Part shown: positions 34,472 through 43,919 of the stretch, piece by piece
Layout: each line of letters starts with the position of its first letter
How positions within the stretch are numbered: position 1 is the first letter of the stretch
Assembly: GCA_018003515.1 (NCBI GenBank)
Contig: JAGNDO010000017.1
Span: 23,278 to 87,277, forward strand
DNA: 64,000 nucleotides
Direction of reading: 5' to 3'
Source: Caldilineaceae bacterium
Lineage (GTDB): Bacteria > Chloroflexota > Anaerolineae > Caldilineales > Caldilineaceae
The notes under the pieces: model-generated
What the model was told of the DNA's origin: nothing
The model's database searches: none
The model's input: only the letters and a program-made list of their open reading frames with translations
Program-made: the position numbers and the translations under genes

Positions 34472-36616
34472 ATGAGTCGGTTTATTTTTGTACGTGTGGG
34501 CGCGATGCTCCTGATCATTGCATTGGCTTTACTGGCTGCGCGGTTTGTGCTCACGCGGTCGCTCAGTTGCACGCCGGTTTGCATCAACGTCAGCCTGATC
34601 GGGCGGGATCTGCGCAACGAGGATCTGGAAAAGGTCGATTTCACCGAGGCGAACCTGCGCCGCAGCGACCTGTCCGGAGCCAACCTGCGCGGGGCGAACT
34701 TTTCTGGGGCGCGGTTGAGCGATGTTGTGTTCACCAACGCGGATCTGCGGGGTGCCAAGATGCTCGGTGCCGACCTGCGCAACGCTGACTTGCGCGGGGC
34801 CAGGCTGAACGGCGCTGATCTGAGCGGGGCCGTGTTGGACGGGGCCGACCTCACCCAACTGGACCTGACCGAGACCCGGTTATTCGGCGTCTCTTTTATC
34901 AGGTCCAAGTTGGTCGAGGTCAAGCTGACCAACGGCTCCCTGGCCGGCGTCGAGTTTATCTCGGCGGACCTGAGTGGGGCCAATCTGACCGGTGCCAATC
35001 TGGCCGGAACTTCCCTGAGCCGGGCCGACCTGAGCGGGGCGATTTTGGTGGACAGCGACATGGCCGGCAGTTGGATTAACCTGAGCAATCTGACCGGCGC
35101 GGATATGACCGGCGCGGACCTTTCCGGTTCGAGTCTGATCGGGGCCAATTTGGCTTCGGCGGATCTTTCCGATGCCAGATTGATCGGGGCTAATCTGATC
35201 GGGGCGCTCTTTCTGGGCACGGACTTGCGCTCGGCCTCCTTGCAGGGCATCCGCCTGGTGGTGAGCGAGTTGCTGCCCCTGGACCTTTTGGACCCAGAGC
35301 TGGCCGCGTTGAATGAATTGCAGCGCACGACGGTGATCGTGGATGCCAACCTGCGGGGGGTGCAATACAACGCCCAAACCCAGTGGCCCAGCGGCAAGCT
35401 GGTGCTGTTGGCCGGTCTGCTTGGCCAGGAGTTCGCCGAAGCCGTGGCCGCCCAACAGGTGGCGGAACCTACACTGGAGCCGACTCCCATCCCCGGAGAG
35501 GAGGCGGAGGTTGCGTCCGAGGAAGTCGTCGGCAAGCCCGAGGAAGCCGGGCCACCCATCACCTTCGCCCTCAGCGGGCCGGGCGGCGCGGTAACCAAAA
35601 ACCTCTACGACCTTTTTCAATCTACTGGATATACGGAGACCATCGGCTTTCGGGATGTGGGGACCACCAACGCCATTGCCCTACTTTGTGACAGCAGCGA
35701 GGTTGACGGCATTCTGCTGGATCGGGTGATGACCGCTGTTGAACTGGAAGCCTGTGGCGCAGCTGGCCATGAACTGGTTGGCATTGAGGTGGGGACCACC
35801 ATTCTTGCTTTTATCGCTGACCCGGCGAATGAATTTCTCACCGACCTGGCTTTTTCCGAAATCCCCCTTTTGCTCACAGCAGAAGATTGGGCGCAGATCC
35901 GCCCAGAGTGGCCAAGCGAGCCGATCGTGCGCTTTCTAGCCGAACCGGGATCCGGTGCCTTTTCGCTCCTGACCGAGGGCTTCTTTGCCGAAATCGACCC
36001 AAATCCCCTGGCGGCCGCGCCCAACACGCTCTTTGATAGCAACGAAATCCAATTGGTGCAGGCGATTGTCACCACCCCCAACGCGGTCGGCTTTTTCAGC
36101 CTGAGCAACTACACCCAGAACGCCGAAATTCTGAAGCTGGTGACTATCGACGGAGTGACGCCCAACACCACAACCGTGGCCAGCGGAACCTATAGCCTGA
36201 CCCAACCCCTGATGCTCTACGCTGATCTGGCCCGGGTAGAGGAGAAGCCGGAGACCGGCTATTTCCTCTGGTTCCATCTGGACAATGTCAACACCCTGCT
36301 TGGGCGGGCGGGCTTTGCGCCGTCTGCACCCGAGGTGACAGAGCAAGGCCGGGAAAGCCTGGCCCCCATCCCGACCGCCCCGCCCGTCGTCGCCCAGGAC
36401 AATGATGGTGTCCAGGCCACCCCGGCGGCCACGCCCATCCCTAATCCGGCACAGGCACCGCCAGCCACCGAAGCAGCCCCGATCACGGTGACCCCGACGG
36501 CCACGCCAACACCTGATCTGGCAAGTACACCGCCTGCCACCGTAGAAGCAACGCTCACGCCGACTCCCCCCATGGCGACGCCCACGGCGACTCCCCTGGC
36601 GACCCCCATACCGTAG
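34472..36616 (+). CDS. Membrane-anchored pentapeptide-repeat protein with phosphate-binding-protein-like domain
   Basis: 714 residues. An N-terminal anchor (MLLIIALALLAARFVL) and a two-Cys motif CTPVC are followed by about 40 pentapeptide repeats (pattern A[D/N]LxG, about residues 48-260), which fold into a right-handed beta-helix. Residues 365-640 resemble a PstS-type periplasmic-binding fold, with GPGGAVTKNLYDLFQ and IGFRDVGTTNAIALL. The last 80 residues are a Pro/Thr-rich exported tail (TPTATPTPDL). The combination is unusual. The protein is on the outer face of the membrane. It is followed by a smaller pentapeptide paralogue. Function unknown; surface scaffold is a reasonable guess. Confidence 0.78.
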   Translation: MSRFIFVRVGAMLLIIALALLAARFVLTRSLSCTPVCINVSLIGRDLRNEDLEKVDFTEANLRRSDLSGANLRGANFSGARLSDVVFTNADLRGAKMLGADLRNADLRGARLNGADLSGAVLDGADLTQLDLTETRLFGVSFIRSKLVEVKLTNGSLAGVEFISADLSGANLTGANLAGTSLSRADLSGAILVDSDMAGSWINLSNLTGADMTGADLSGSSLIGANLASADLSDARLIGANLIGALFLGTDLRSASLQGIRLVVSELLPLDLLDPELAALNELQRTTVIVDANLRGVQYNAQTQWPSGKLVLLAGLLGQEFAEAVAAQQVAEPTLEPTPIPGEEAEVASEEVVGKPEEAGPPITFALSGPGGAVTKNLYDLFQSTGYTETIGFRDVGTTNAIALLCDSSEVDGILLDRVMTAVELEACGAAGHELVGIEVGTTILAFIADPANEFLTDLAFSEIPLLLTAEDWAQIRPEWPSEPIVRFLAEPGSGAFSLLTEGFFAEIDPNPLAAAPNTLFDSNEIQLVQAIVTTPNAVGFFSLSNYTQNAEILKLVTIDGVTPNTTTVASGTYSLTQPLMLYADLARVEEKPETGYFLWFHLDNVNTLLGRAGFAPSAPEVTEQGRESLAPIPTAPPVVAQDNDGVQATPAATPIPNPAQAPPATEAAPITVTPTATPTPDLASTPPATVEATLTPTPPMATPTATPLATPIP

Positions 36617-36683
36617 GTAGCGTAGGTAGGATTGCCCATCCGACCCATCCATTTTCACCCTTTGCCACAACACTGGACCCACC

Positions 36684-37667
36684 ATGATGCGTACACTTCA
36701 AAGATGGCCCCTCTTCCTTCTGCTCCTGCTTGGGCTGCTTCCTGTTCTGTCGAGTTGCGCCGGACGGTTGCCGGGCCAGTGCCCGCCGGACTGCACCGAT
36801 GTCTTTTTGCGCAAGCGCAGCCTGGACGGGATCAACCTGGACAATGCCAATCTCTCTGGGGCCATATTGGTAGAGACGCGGTTGCAACAGGCCAGCCTGC
36901 GCGGAGCCAATCTCTCTGGTGCCAATCTGACCAGCGCCAACCTTACCCAGGTGGATCTCACCGATGCGGTCCTGATCGGGGCCAACTTGACCCGGGCGAA
37001 CTTCGCTGGTGCCATTCTGACCCATGCGGATTTCTCCGGTGCTGATCTGACCGGTGCTGTGCTGACTGGGGTGGATCTGACCACCGCTAACCTCACAGCG
37101 GTTGTGTTGAACGATGCACGGCTGATCGGGGCGCACCTATCGGGAGCGCAACTGCCCGGCGCTCAATTGATGGAGGCGGATTTGCGTGGGGCCAATCTGG
37201 TGGGGGCCAACCTGTCCGGGGCGACCCTGACCGGGGCCCAACTTCAGGGCGCAGACATGCGCAGCATCAACTTGCAGGGGGCGGAACTCTCTTTCGCCGC
37301 GGTGAGCGGATCAAATATGATCCGGGCTAAACTGAACGAGGTCTCCGCCTCAAATGCCTATTTTTCCGGGTCCGATCTCTATAAAGCGAACCTCAACGGC
37401 GCTTATTTTGAATTTGTGGATTTTGGGGGCAGTCGCATGAGCCTGGCACAGATGACGAATATGACCCTGAGTGAGGTAAACTTTGGCGGCGCTCGTATCT
37501 TGGGGGCCAATCTGGAATATTCGGTGTTGGATGGTGAGGGAATCATCCCTGGGACCGAAACCTATCTTTTCCACGCCGACCTCAGCGGGGTGCGCTACGA
37601 CAACCATACCAAGTGGCCGGAAGGCTTTGTCCCACCGGCCACTGCGGTTGAGATAAGCGTCGAGTAA
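36684..37667 (+). CDS. Pentapeptide-repeat lipoprotein
   Basis: 327 residues. The signal peptide ends in a lipobox (GLLPVLSSC), so the mature protein is lipid-anchored. After CPPDC, a two-Cys motif like that of the larger neighbour, about 50 pentapeptide repeats of the A[N/D]L[S/T]G type cover residues 45-290. The C-terminal RYDNHTKWPEGF is also shared in pattern with the neighbour's QYNAQTQWPSGK, marking the two as paralogues. 67 bases separate the genes. Role unknown; pentapeptide helices often act as scaffolds or DNA mimics, but an exported copy cannot act on gyrase. Confidence 0.8.
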   Translation: MMRTLQRWPLFLLLLLGLLPVLSSCAGRLPGQCPPDCTDVFLRKRSLDGINLDNANLSGAILVETRLQQASLRGANLSGANLTSANLTQVDLTDAVLIGANLTRANFAGAILTHADFSGADLTGAVLTGVDLTTANLTAVVLNDARLIGAHLSGAQLPGAQLMEADLRGANLVGANLSGATLTGAQLQGADMRSINLQGAELSFAAVSGSNMIRAKLNEVSASNAYFSGSDLYKANLNGAYFEFVDFGGSRMSLAQMTNMTLSEVNFGGARILGANLEYSVLDGEGIIPGTETYLFHADLSGVRYDNHTKWPEGFVPPATAVEISVE

Positions 37668-37686
37668 TGAATCGATTGTTTGACCT

Positions 37687-38790
37687 ATGTGGAAACTAAG
37701 ACCAATGGCTATTTTTTCTCAATTAAACAAAATTAGATTTACAAGCATCGGTATCATCGGTATCATCGGTGTCTGTCTATGCCTAAGTATGCTATTGGGA
37801 TCGTCCTTGCCTGACCGCGAGACCATATCCCCAATCGACAACACACTCACCATCTATACGAATATGGATGAGGGTCCATTCAATACCTATTTGAGTCTGT
37901 TTACATCAAAACACCCTGATGTCGAGGTCAATGCCGTTCGAAGAAGCACAGGGGAGATTACTGCCCTTTTATTAGCCGAGCGGGACGACCCCCAGGCCGA
38001 TGTGGTGTGGGGGCTGTCCGTGACCATTCAGAATCTATTAGAATGGAATGATGTCCTCAAGCCCTACGCCCCTGCCGGTTTAAGTCGTGTCTCCCCCAGC
38101 TTCCGAGATACCAGCTACCCACCCTACTGGGTGGGGATTGGGGCCTTTATGTCTGCTCTCTGTGTCAATACAGAGCTATTGACCAGCCTGAATCTGCCTG
38201 TACCCGACAGTTGGGCCAGTCTGGTAGACCCTATTTATATGGACCAGGTGGCGATGCCCAGTCCGGTTACGTCGAGCACAGCCTATTTGATCATAGAAGG
38301 ATTGTTGGAAATTGATGGGGAGATCAAAGGCTGGGAGTATTTGGACGCGCTGCACAAGAATATTCGTATCTATACGAGGGGCAGCAGTGCTTCCTGTGGT
38401 ATGGTTGAAGCAGGCGAGATTGCTATCGGGATATCCAACGACCAAGTCGCTGTGGGCGCGCAACTAGGCGGCACATCAGTCACTGCCGTATTCCCCGCAG
38501 AGGGGTCAGGCTGGGATATGGAGGCCAATTCTCTGGTGAAAAAGGACGTCATAGCGCCAATTGCCTTGACCTTCCTAGATTGGGCCATCAGCGACGAGGC
38601 TATGCAGGCTTATGCTAAAGACCGGGCCATCCTCTCTGTACATTTGGAAAACTTTCAGCCCCTGCCGGGTTTCCCCCCAGAACCGATAAAGCAACTCATT
38701 GATAAAGACTTTCCCTGGGCCAGCGCCAACCGGGACCGCATTATTTCCCAGTGGCTCAATCACTATGGAGAGAAAGCCGAGGGTCAGTGA
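37687..38790 (+). CDS. Solute-binding protein of an iron(III)/phosphonate-type ABC transporter (orphan)
   Basis: 367 residues with an uncleaved-looking N-terminal hydrophobic segment (IGIIGIIGVCLCLSMLLG). LTIYTNMDEGPFNTYLSLF is the usual start of the family's mature domain, followed by QADVVWGLS and WVGIGAFMSALCVNTELL. The closing segment (IDKDFPWASANRDRIISQWL) is shared with a broken copy at 39127. No permease or ATPase genes are adjacent, so it is an orphan or a leftover. The GC content is lower than that of neighbouring genes, which hints at separate origin. A terminator follows at 38991. Confidence 0.75.
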   Translation: MWKLRPMAIFSQLNKIRFTSIGIIGIIGVCLCLSMLLGSSLPDRETISPIDNTLTIYTNMDEGPFNTYLSLFTSKHPDVEVNAVRRSTGEITALLLAERDDPQADVVWGLSVTIQNLLEWNDVLKPYAPAGLSRVSPSFRDTSYPPYWVGIGAFMSALCVNTELLTSLNLPVPDSWASLVDPIYMDQVAMPSPVTSSTAYLIIEGLLEIDGEIKGWEYLDALHKNIRIYTRGSSASCGMVEAGEIAIGISNDQVAVGAQLGGTSVTAVFPAEGSGWDMEANSLVKKDVIAPIALTFLDWAISDEAMQAYAKDRAILSVHLENFQPLPGFPPEPIKQLIDKDFPWASANRDRIISQWLNHYGEKAEGQ

Positions 38791-38990
38791 GGTGGGGGTC
38801 TGGGCTGGATTGAGATTGTCGTCGCCTTATTCGCGTTCGGTTAAATGGCGAATCATTCGTGAGACTAATATAGACCTGATGTCAACGATCCATCTTTAGC
38901 CCGGCGTCACTTTCTGGGCCAGGGCGAACTACCGGTACATTGGCCCGCCCCCGGTCTGGCTTGCTCACCGCCTGACTACTGAATAAAAAT

Positions 38991-39020
38991 GCCCTCGTCA
39001 TTTCGACGGGGGCGTTTTTT
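38991..39020 (+). terminator. Rho-independent terminator
   Basis: gccctcgtc pairs with gacgggggc (one wobble) around a short loop and is followed by a run of T. It lies 200 bases after the solute-binding protein gene, with no other gene between. Confidence 0.8.
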
Positions 39021-39126
39021 ATGAGCGAGTTATGGGTTGCGAGTTGTGAAATGGGGGGAGCTGTGGGTATGCTGGGCTAGGAAATCAGGCTGTCGAGATA
39101 GTCGGTGCGTTGTATGGCCCCTCACC

Positions 39127-39225
39127 CTGATCTTCGACAAAGACTTCCCCTGGGCCAGCGCCAACCGGGATCAGATTGTGACGGAATGGCTCAAGCGTTA
39201 TGGCGACAAAACCCAGGGGCAGTGA
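39127..39225 (+). pseudogene. 3' fragment of a duplicated solute-binding protein gene
   Basis: The last about 32 codons (IFDKDFPWASANRDQIVTEW ... QGQ and stop) match the end of the gene at 37687-38790 in both DNA and protein, with substitutions. Upstream sequence is unrelated, so this is the tail of a former tandem copy. Substitutions keep the frame, suggesting the copy was functional for a time. Confidence 0.8.
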
Positions 39226-39666
39226 GAGAGGCCAAGTCAAAGTATGCACTATTCACACTCTAGGGCATCCTACCTTGGCCGCACTACCGCCGCCGGCACG
39301 CTGAACCCCCTGGGCTTCCACACCCATCGCCTCGCACACATCCCCGTATCCTCACCGACCCCAGCGAGTACACCTTCCCCCCTGCCCCCACAGCAGATCG
39401 CCCCATGATCGTGCCACCCTCCGCAACGGCCCCGAATGCAGATACGCAGACCGCTTGCGGGTAAGGGCCTTCTCAAGCGACGGCCAGTTCCGGGGACAAG
39501 ATATCGCAGACGACCACAGCACAGCCTGTCTGATCCCCACTATCGGCCAGGCCGGGGTGGGGATCAGACAGGGAGAGTTCCGTCTTTCAGTACTTCATCA
39601 TCAAAGAGAATCTGTCATCGATTAACAGATCTGCGCCGAACCGAGATGACTATCAACGATTGTGAC
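39226..39666. other. Gene-free, apparently decayed interval
   Basis: About 440 bases without a convincing gene. Open frames exist on both strands (for example 39436-39705 on the plus strand), but their composition is Arg/Pro/Ser-rich and none resembles a family. The region divides the plus-strand island from the minus-strand operon and may hold further remnants of the duplicated region. Confidence 0.45.
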
Positions 39667-41196
39667 TCAGGCAAGTGTTCCAAATTTCGTAGCCAAATAG
39701 TCTAAATAGGCGCGGGCGTTCAAGCCTTCCCCCGTCGTGCGGATCAGCAACTCCTCCGGGCTGAAGGCGCGGCCGTGACGGTAGATGTTCTCCCGCAGCC
39801 AGGTGTGGAGGGGGGCGTAGTCACCGGCGGCCAGGTTGGCGTCCAGGCCGGGGATGGCGGCGTGGGCGGCCTGGAAGAACTGGGCGGACATGACGTTGCC
39901 GATGGTGTACGTGGGGAAGCTGCCGATGTAGCCCGTGGACCAGTGAATGTCCTGAAGCACGCCCTCCCGGTTCGATGGCGGGGTCAGCCCCAAGTAGGCC
40001 TGGACTTTGGCGTTCCACACCTCGGGCAGATCCGCCACGGCGATGCTGCCGTCCATCAGCCCCATCTCGATCTCCGCCCGCAACATGATGTGCAGATTGT
40101 AGGTCACCTCGTCCGCCTCCACCCGGATCAGGCTGGGACGCACCCGGTTGACCGCCCGGTAGAACTGCTCCGCATCCACATCGGCCAACTGGGCCGGGAA
40201 GAAGCTTTGCAGCCGGGGGAAGTGCAGCCGCCAGAAGTCCCGACTGCGCCCCACCTGGTTTTCCCACAACCGGGACTGGGATTCGTGGGTGCCGAAACTG
40301 GCCCCGCCCACCGCGTACAACCCCAGGAAATCCGTGGTCAAGGCGCTGCGGGTCAGGGACGGGTCCACCCCCTGCTCGTAGAGGGCGTGGCCTGTCTCGT
40401 GGAAGAGGCCGAAGACCGCGCCGGGCATATAGTTGGTCTGGTATCGTGTAGTGATACGCACATCGTTGCGGGTGAAGGAGATCTCGAAGGGATGGGCCGA
40501 GGCATCCAGCCGCCCCCGGTTCATGTCATAACCGAATTTTTGGGCGATCTCCAGGGCGAAGGCCCCCTGCTGTTCGGCGGGATAGGTTCGGGCCAGGAAG
40601 TCCCAGCGGGGTTCGTTGCCCGCTTCCACAATGGCTTGGAGCAAGGGCAGAATACCCGCCCTCAGCTCGCCAAAGAGGGTGGTGAGTTTCGCCGCCGTCA
40701 TCCCCGGCTCGTATTGCAGCAGCATGGCATCGTAGGGATGGCCGTCCGCCGGGTAGCCGATGGCCTCGGCCAATTCCCGATTCAGCCGCACCATGTGGGT
40801 TAGGTGAGGGGCGAAATGGCTGAAATCATCCGCCGCCTTGGCCTCGGCCCAGCTCTGTTGGGAGAGCGGCTTGCGGGTGGCCATCTCGCTCACCAACGCC
40901 ATGGGGATGCGCCGGGCGATGGTGTGGGCCTCCCTTGTGGCCCGAACGCCCCGTACCCGGTAGGAATCCCCGTCTTCCCCGGTCACCTCGGCTTCCGCAT
41001 CTTCCAGTAGCCGGGCCATTTCATCGCTGACCAGTCGCTCCTGGGCCAGCCGGCTGAGGGTGGCCAATTGCTGGCCCCGGGTCTCTGCGCCGCCGGTGGG
41101 CATCTGCGTCCGGCTGTCCCAAACCAATGTGTTGGCCGCACACAATAGGTCGTTGATTTCTCCAACCTGGGCGGCAAAACGATCATAGGCACTCAT
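39667..41196 (-). CDS. Thermostable carboxypeptidase, M32 family
   Basis: 509 residues, which is the usual family length. The zinc motif HETGHALYEQG (HExxH) and the downstream Glu in GTHESQSRLWEN match M32 carboxypeptidases, and the start is set by aaggaataaacc. These cytoplasmic enzymes remove C-terminal residues from peptides. It is the last gene of the minus-strand operon whose first genes encode a peptide-type importer, so it probably helps degrade imported peptides or peptide-like compounds. Confidence 0.9.
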   Translation of the reverse strand: MSAYDRFAAQVGEINDLLCAANTLVWDSRTQMPTGGAETRGQQLATLSRLAQERLVSDEMARLLEDAEAEVTGEDGDSYRVRGVRATREAHTIARRIPMALVSEMATRKPLSQQSWAEAKAADDFSHFAPHLTHMVRLNRELAEAIGYPADGHPYDAMLLQYEPGMTAAKLTTLFGELRAGILPLLQAIVEAGNEPRWDFLARTYPAEQQGAFALEIAQKFGYDMNRGRLDASAHPFEISFTRNDVRITTRYQTNYMPGAVFGLFHETGHALYEQGVDPSLTRSALTTDFLGLYAVGGASFGTHESQSRLWENQVGRSRDFWRLHFPRLQSFFPAQLADVDAEQFYRAVNRVRPSLIRVEADEVTYNLHIMLRAEIEMGLMDGSIAVADLPEVWNAKVQAYLGLTPPSNREGVLQDIHWSTGYIGSFPTYTIGNVMSAQFFQAAHAAIPGLDANLAAGDYAPLHTWLRENIYRHGRAFSPEELLIRTTGEGLNARAYLDYLATKFGTLA

Positions 41197-41229
41197 GGTT
41201 TATTCCTTTTTCGGATAGTGATTGATTGA

Positions 41230-41307
41230 GGAATAGAACGCGGATGACGCGTACATTTGAAAAATCCGCGTAAATCCGTCAAATCAGCGTCATCCGCGTT
41301 CTATTCC
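41230..41307. repeat. Inverted repeat overlapping the stop of the M20 gene
   Basis: The arms ggaatagaacgcggatgacgc (left) and their exact 21-base complement at 41287-41307 enclose about 36 bases with acatttgaaaaatccgcg. The right arm supplies the stop codon and last codons of the M20 peptidase gene, so the element probably inserted there. In RNA it would form a hairpin between the two peptidase genes. Confidence 0.8.
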
Positions 41308-42677
41308 TTCGCGCCCAACGTACTCCAATAGGTGGCCCAGGCGGTCAGCCCTTCGTGCAGCCGGTGGATGCGGAAGAACTCGTTGGGGGCGTGGAAGTCC
41401 TCGTCCGCGGTGGAGAAGGAGAAGAAGACGGTGTAGATGTCCAGGATGCGCAGGAAAAGCTCGCTGACCGGCAAGGTGCCGCCCATGCGCACCTGCACCG
41501 GCTCTTGACCGTAGACCGCCCGCAGCACGGTCTCGGCCACCCGCAAGCCGGGATGATGCGCCGGGATCTGGTAGGGCAAGGCGTCGTGCTTGTCCGCGTG
41601 CAGGGTGAGGGTGACACCGGGGGGCGTGTGGGCGGTCAGATGGGCCATGACCTTGGCTTTGATGTCCGCCGGGTTCTGGTTGGCCACCAGCCGGCAGGTG
41701 ATCTTGGCGTGTGCCTCGCTGGGGATGACGGTCTTGCTCCCCGCGCCCTGATAGCCGCCCCACATGCCGTTGATCTCCAGGGTGGGTCGAGTCCAATTGC
41801 GTTCCAGCGTGGTGTAGCCCGCCTCGCCAAAGGTGGACGGCGCGCCCACTTGGGCCAGATAGCCTGCGTCATCAAAGGGCAGAGCGGCCAGGGCGGCCCG
41901 TTCCTCGTCGCTCAAGGCCAACACATCATCGTAAAAGCCCGCCACGGCCACCCGACCATCCGCCGTGTGCAATGATGCCACCAGCTCAGCCACCGCGTGC
42001 AGTGGATTCGCTACCGCGCCGCCGTGCCGCCCGGAGTGCAGATCCTTGGTCGCCCCGGTCAGGGTGAACTCCAGCCCAGTCATGCCCCGGCTGGCCACGG
42101 TGATGGAAGGCTCGTTGATGCGCCACATGGCCCCATCCGCTGAGAGTGCGAAGTCAGCGGCCAGCATCTCGGCGTACTCCTGAATAAACCCTTCTAAACT
42201 GGGGGAACCGATCTCCTCCTCACCCTCGAAGAGGAACTTAATGTTCACGGGCAACTTGCCCTCGGTGGCCATAAACGCCTGCGCCACCTTCAGGGGGATG
42301 AGCATGGGGCCTTTGTCGTCGGAGACCCCACGGGCATAAAGGCGACCCTCCCGCACCGTGGGTAGAAATGGCTCGGTTTGCCATTTGTCCAGGGGGTCCG
42401 GCGGTTGCACATCGTAGTGACCATAGACCAGGATGGTGGGGGCGTCGATTGCGTGTAGCCATTCGCCGTAAACCACGGGATGGCGAGGCGTGGGGATCAT
42501 GCGCACCCCCTCGATCCCGGCCCGGCGCAGTTGATCCGCCACCCAGTCCGCTGCCCGCTCCATGCCTTCGGCATAGGCCGGGTCCGTACTCACACTGGGG
42601 ATGGCGGCGAACGCCACCAACTCGGCTAAAATCTGGTCGTGGTGGGAAGAAAGATAGGTTAAAACCTCGTGTGTCAT
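41301..42677 (-). CDS. M20 family metallopeptidase (dipeptidase)
   Basis: 458 residues from an ATG; a GTG three codons upstream is possible. Metal-binding motifs are VYGHYDVQPPDP, RGVSDDKGPML and LFEGEEEIGSPS, as in CNDP-type dipeptidases, with the dimerisation lid HSGRHGGAVANP. Such enzymes cut dipeptides or N-acyl amino acids. It follows the SDR gene and precedes the M32 gene in the same minus-strand operon. The final residues of the protein are encoded by the inverted repeat at 41230-41307, so its C-terminus may have been altered slightly. Confidence 0.9.
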   Translation of the reverse strand: MTHEVLTYLSSHHDQILAELVAFAAIPSVSTDPAYAEGMERAADWVADQLRRAGIEGVRMIPTPRHPVVYGEWLHAIDAPTILVYGHYDVQPPDPLDKWQTEPFLPTVREGRLYARGVSDDKGPMLIPLKVAQAFMATEGKLPVNIKFLFEGEEEIGSPSLEGFIQEYAEMLAADFALSADGAMWRINEPSITVASRGMTGLEFTLTGATKDLHSGRHGGAVANPLHAVAELVASLHTADGRVAVAGFYDDVLALSDEERAALAALPFDDAGYLAQVGAPSTFGEAGYTTLERNWTRPTLEINGMWGGYQGAGSKTVIPSEAHAKITCRLVANQNPADIKAKVMAHLTAHTPPGVTLTLHADKHDALPYQIPAHHPGLRVAETVLRAVYGQEPVQVRMGGTLPVSELFLRILDIYTVFFSFSTADEDFHAPNEFFRIHRLHEGLTAWATYWSTLGAKE

Positions 42678-42742
42678 AAAATTCACTTTCTGCTGTAATC
42701 AATAAGCTCAGGAGTACGATCACCCCTTCACCCGTTCAGCCC

Positions 42743-43516
42743 CTACTTCCCGCCGTCAATCGAGAGGACCTGCCCGCTGACCCACGCCGCGTAGTCCGAG
42801 GCGAAGAACATGGCCCCGTTGGCGATGTCTTCTGGCGTGCCCAGGTGTTTGAGGGCGATGCGTTCGACCAGGGCTTTTTGCCCCTCCTCGCCATAGGACT
42901 CCCACTGGCGTTCCGTGGACGGGTTGGATCGCACAAAGCCCGGTGCGATGTTGTTGACTGTGATGTTGAACGGCCCAAGCTCGTGGCAAAGCTGCCGGGT
43001 CAGGTTGATCTGCCCCGCCTTGGCCGAAGAGTAGGCCTGAATGCCCGTGAGGCTGGCCCCCAGCCCTGCGCCGCTGGAAATATTGACGATGCGTCCCCAC
43101 TTGGCCGCCTTCATCCCCGGTGCCACGGCCTGGGCAAAGAAGAAGGCCGCGCTCAGGTTGACGGCGATGATGCCGTTCCACTCGTCCACGCTGACCGTTT
43201 CCAGGGGCCGACCCACCTGACCCAAGACGCCCCCGGCATTGTTGACCAAAATATCCACCCGTCCATCCGGGCTGGACGCCTCGGCCTCTCGGGCGAAGGC
43301 GAAGACCGCGTCCCGGTCGGTGACGTCCACCTGACGCACTTCGCACTGTCCGCCCGCGGCTTGGCACAGTCGCCGGGTCTCGGCCAGCTCATCGGCCAGC
43401 AGATCGCAGGCCCACACATTCCCGCCCCGGCTGCTGAACCCCAAGGAGATGGCTCGGCCAAAGCCATGCGCCGCGCCGGTGACAATAACCGTCTTGCCGT
43501 GAAATTCGATATTCAT
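42743..43516 (-). CDS. Short-chain dehydrogenase/reductase
   Basis: 257 residues. Cofactor motif VTGAAHGFGRAI, the NNAGG step, catalytic Ser near INISSGAGLG and YSSAKAG (Tyr-x-x-x-Lys) define a classical SDR; the acidic/basic pattern after the first strand (WACDLLADE) favours NAD. It oxidises or reduces an alcohol/ketone whose identity is not given by sequence. Located between the cupin and the M20 peptidase genes. Confidence 0.88.
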   Translation of the reverse strand: MNIEFHGKTVIVTGAAHGFGRAISLGFSSRGGNVWACDLLADELAETRRLCQAAGGQCEVRQVDVTDRDAVFAFAREAEASSPDGRVDILVNNAGGVLGQVGRPLETVSVDEWNGIIAVNLSAAFFFAQAVAPGMKAAKWGRIVNISSGAGLGASLTGIQAYSSAKAGQINLTRQLCHELGPFNITVNNIAPGFVRSNPSTERQWESYGEEGQKALVERIALKHLGTPEDIANGAMFFASDYAAWVSGQVLSIDGGK

Positions 43517-43561
43517 GATACGCTCCGCGTTGGTTGATTTGTTGATAGGTTGATTGGTGGA

Positions 43562-43900
43562 TCAGGCCCCTGGCCCCAATACGGTGACCAGAAGCAGCGG
43601 CCCCTCCCCCGTGTTGGCGATGGCGTGGGAGACGTTGCTGGGGATCTCGAAAAAGTCGCCGGGCGCGATGAGGGTGACGCCGTCGTCGGTCTGCACCTCG
43701 CCGGAGCCGGTCGCCACCCAAGTCACCTGCTCCCAGACGTGATGGTGGCGTTTGGAGATGCCCCCCGCCTCCACCTGGGCCAGTTGAAAGGTGAAATGCT
43801 CCCGGTTTTGGTAGAGCCGGGCCAAACTCAGACCATTGGCCCCGTCACCGGTGACGGTTTGGAAGGGCAGGACGGCAGCGGGGGTGAGGTTGATGGACAT
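43562..43900 (-). CDS. Small cupin-domain protein
   Basis: 112 residues from the ATG after caggagaac; longer open frames upstream are not supported. Cupin motif 1 is seen as KRHHHVWEQVTWVATGSGEV and motif 2 as PGDFFEIPSNVSHAIANTG, with the metal-binding His and Glu residues present. Single-domain cupins can be isomerases, dioxygenases or sensors. It sits between the amidase and SDR genes and may act on an intermediate of the same pathway. Confidence 0.85.
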   Translation of the reverse strand: MSINLTPAAVLPFQTVTGDGANGLSLARLYQNREHFTFQLAQVEAGGISKRHHHVWEQVTWVATGSGEVQTDDGVTLIAPGDFFEIPSNVSHAIANTGEGPLLLVTVLGPGA

Positions 43901-43919
43901 AATGTTCTCCTGTGGAAGT

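Noticed and set aside
39436..39705. Plus-strand open frame in the gap before the M32 gene
   Set aside because: Arg/Pro/Ser-rich, no ribosome-binding site, overlaps the 3' end of the M32 gene on the other strand.
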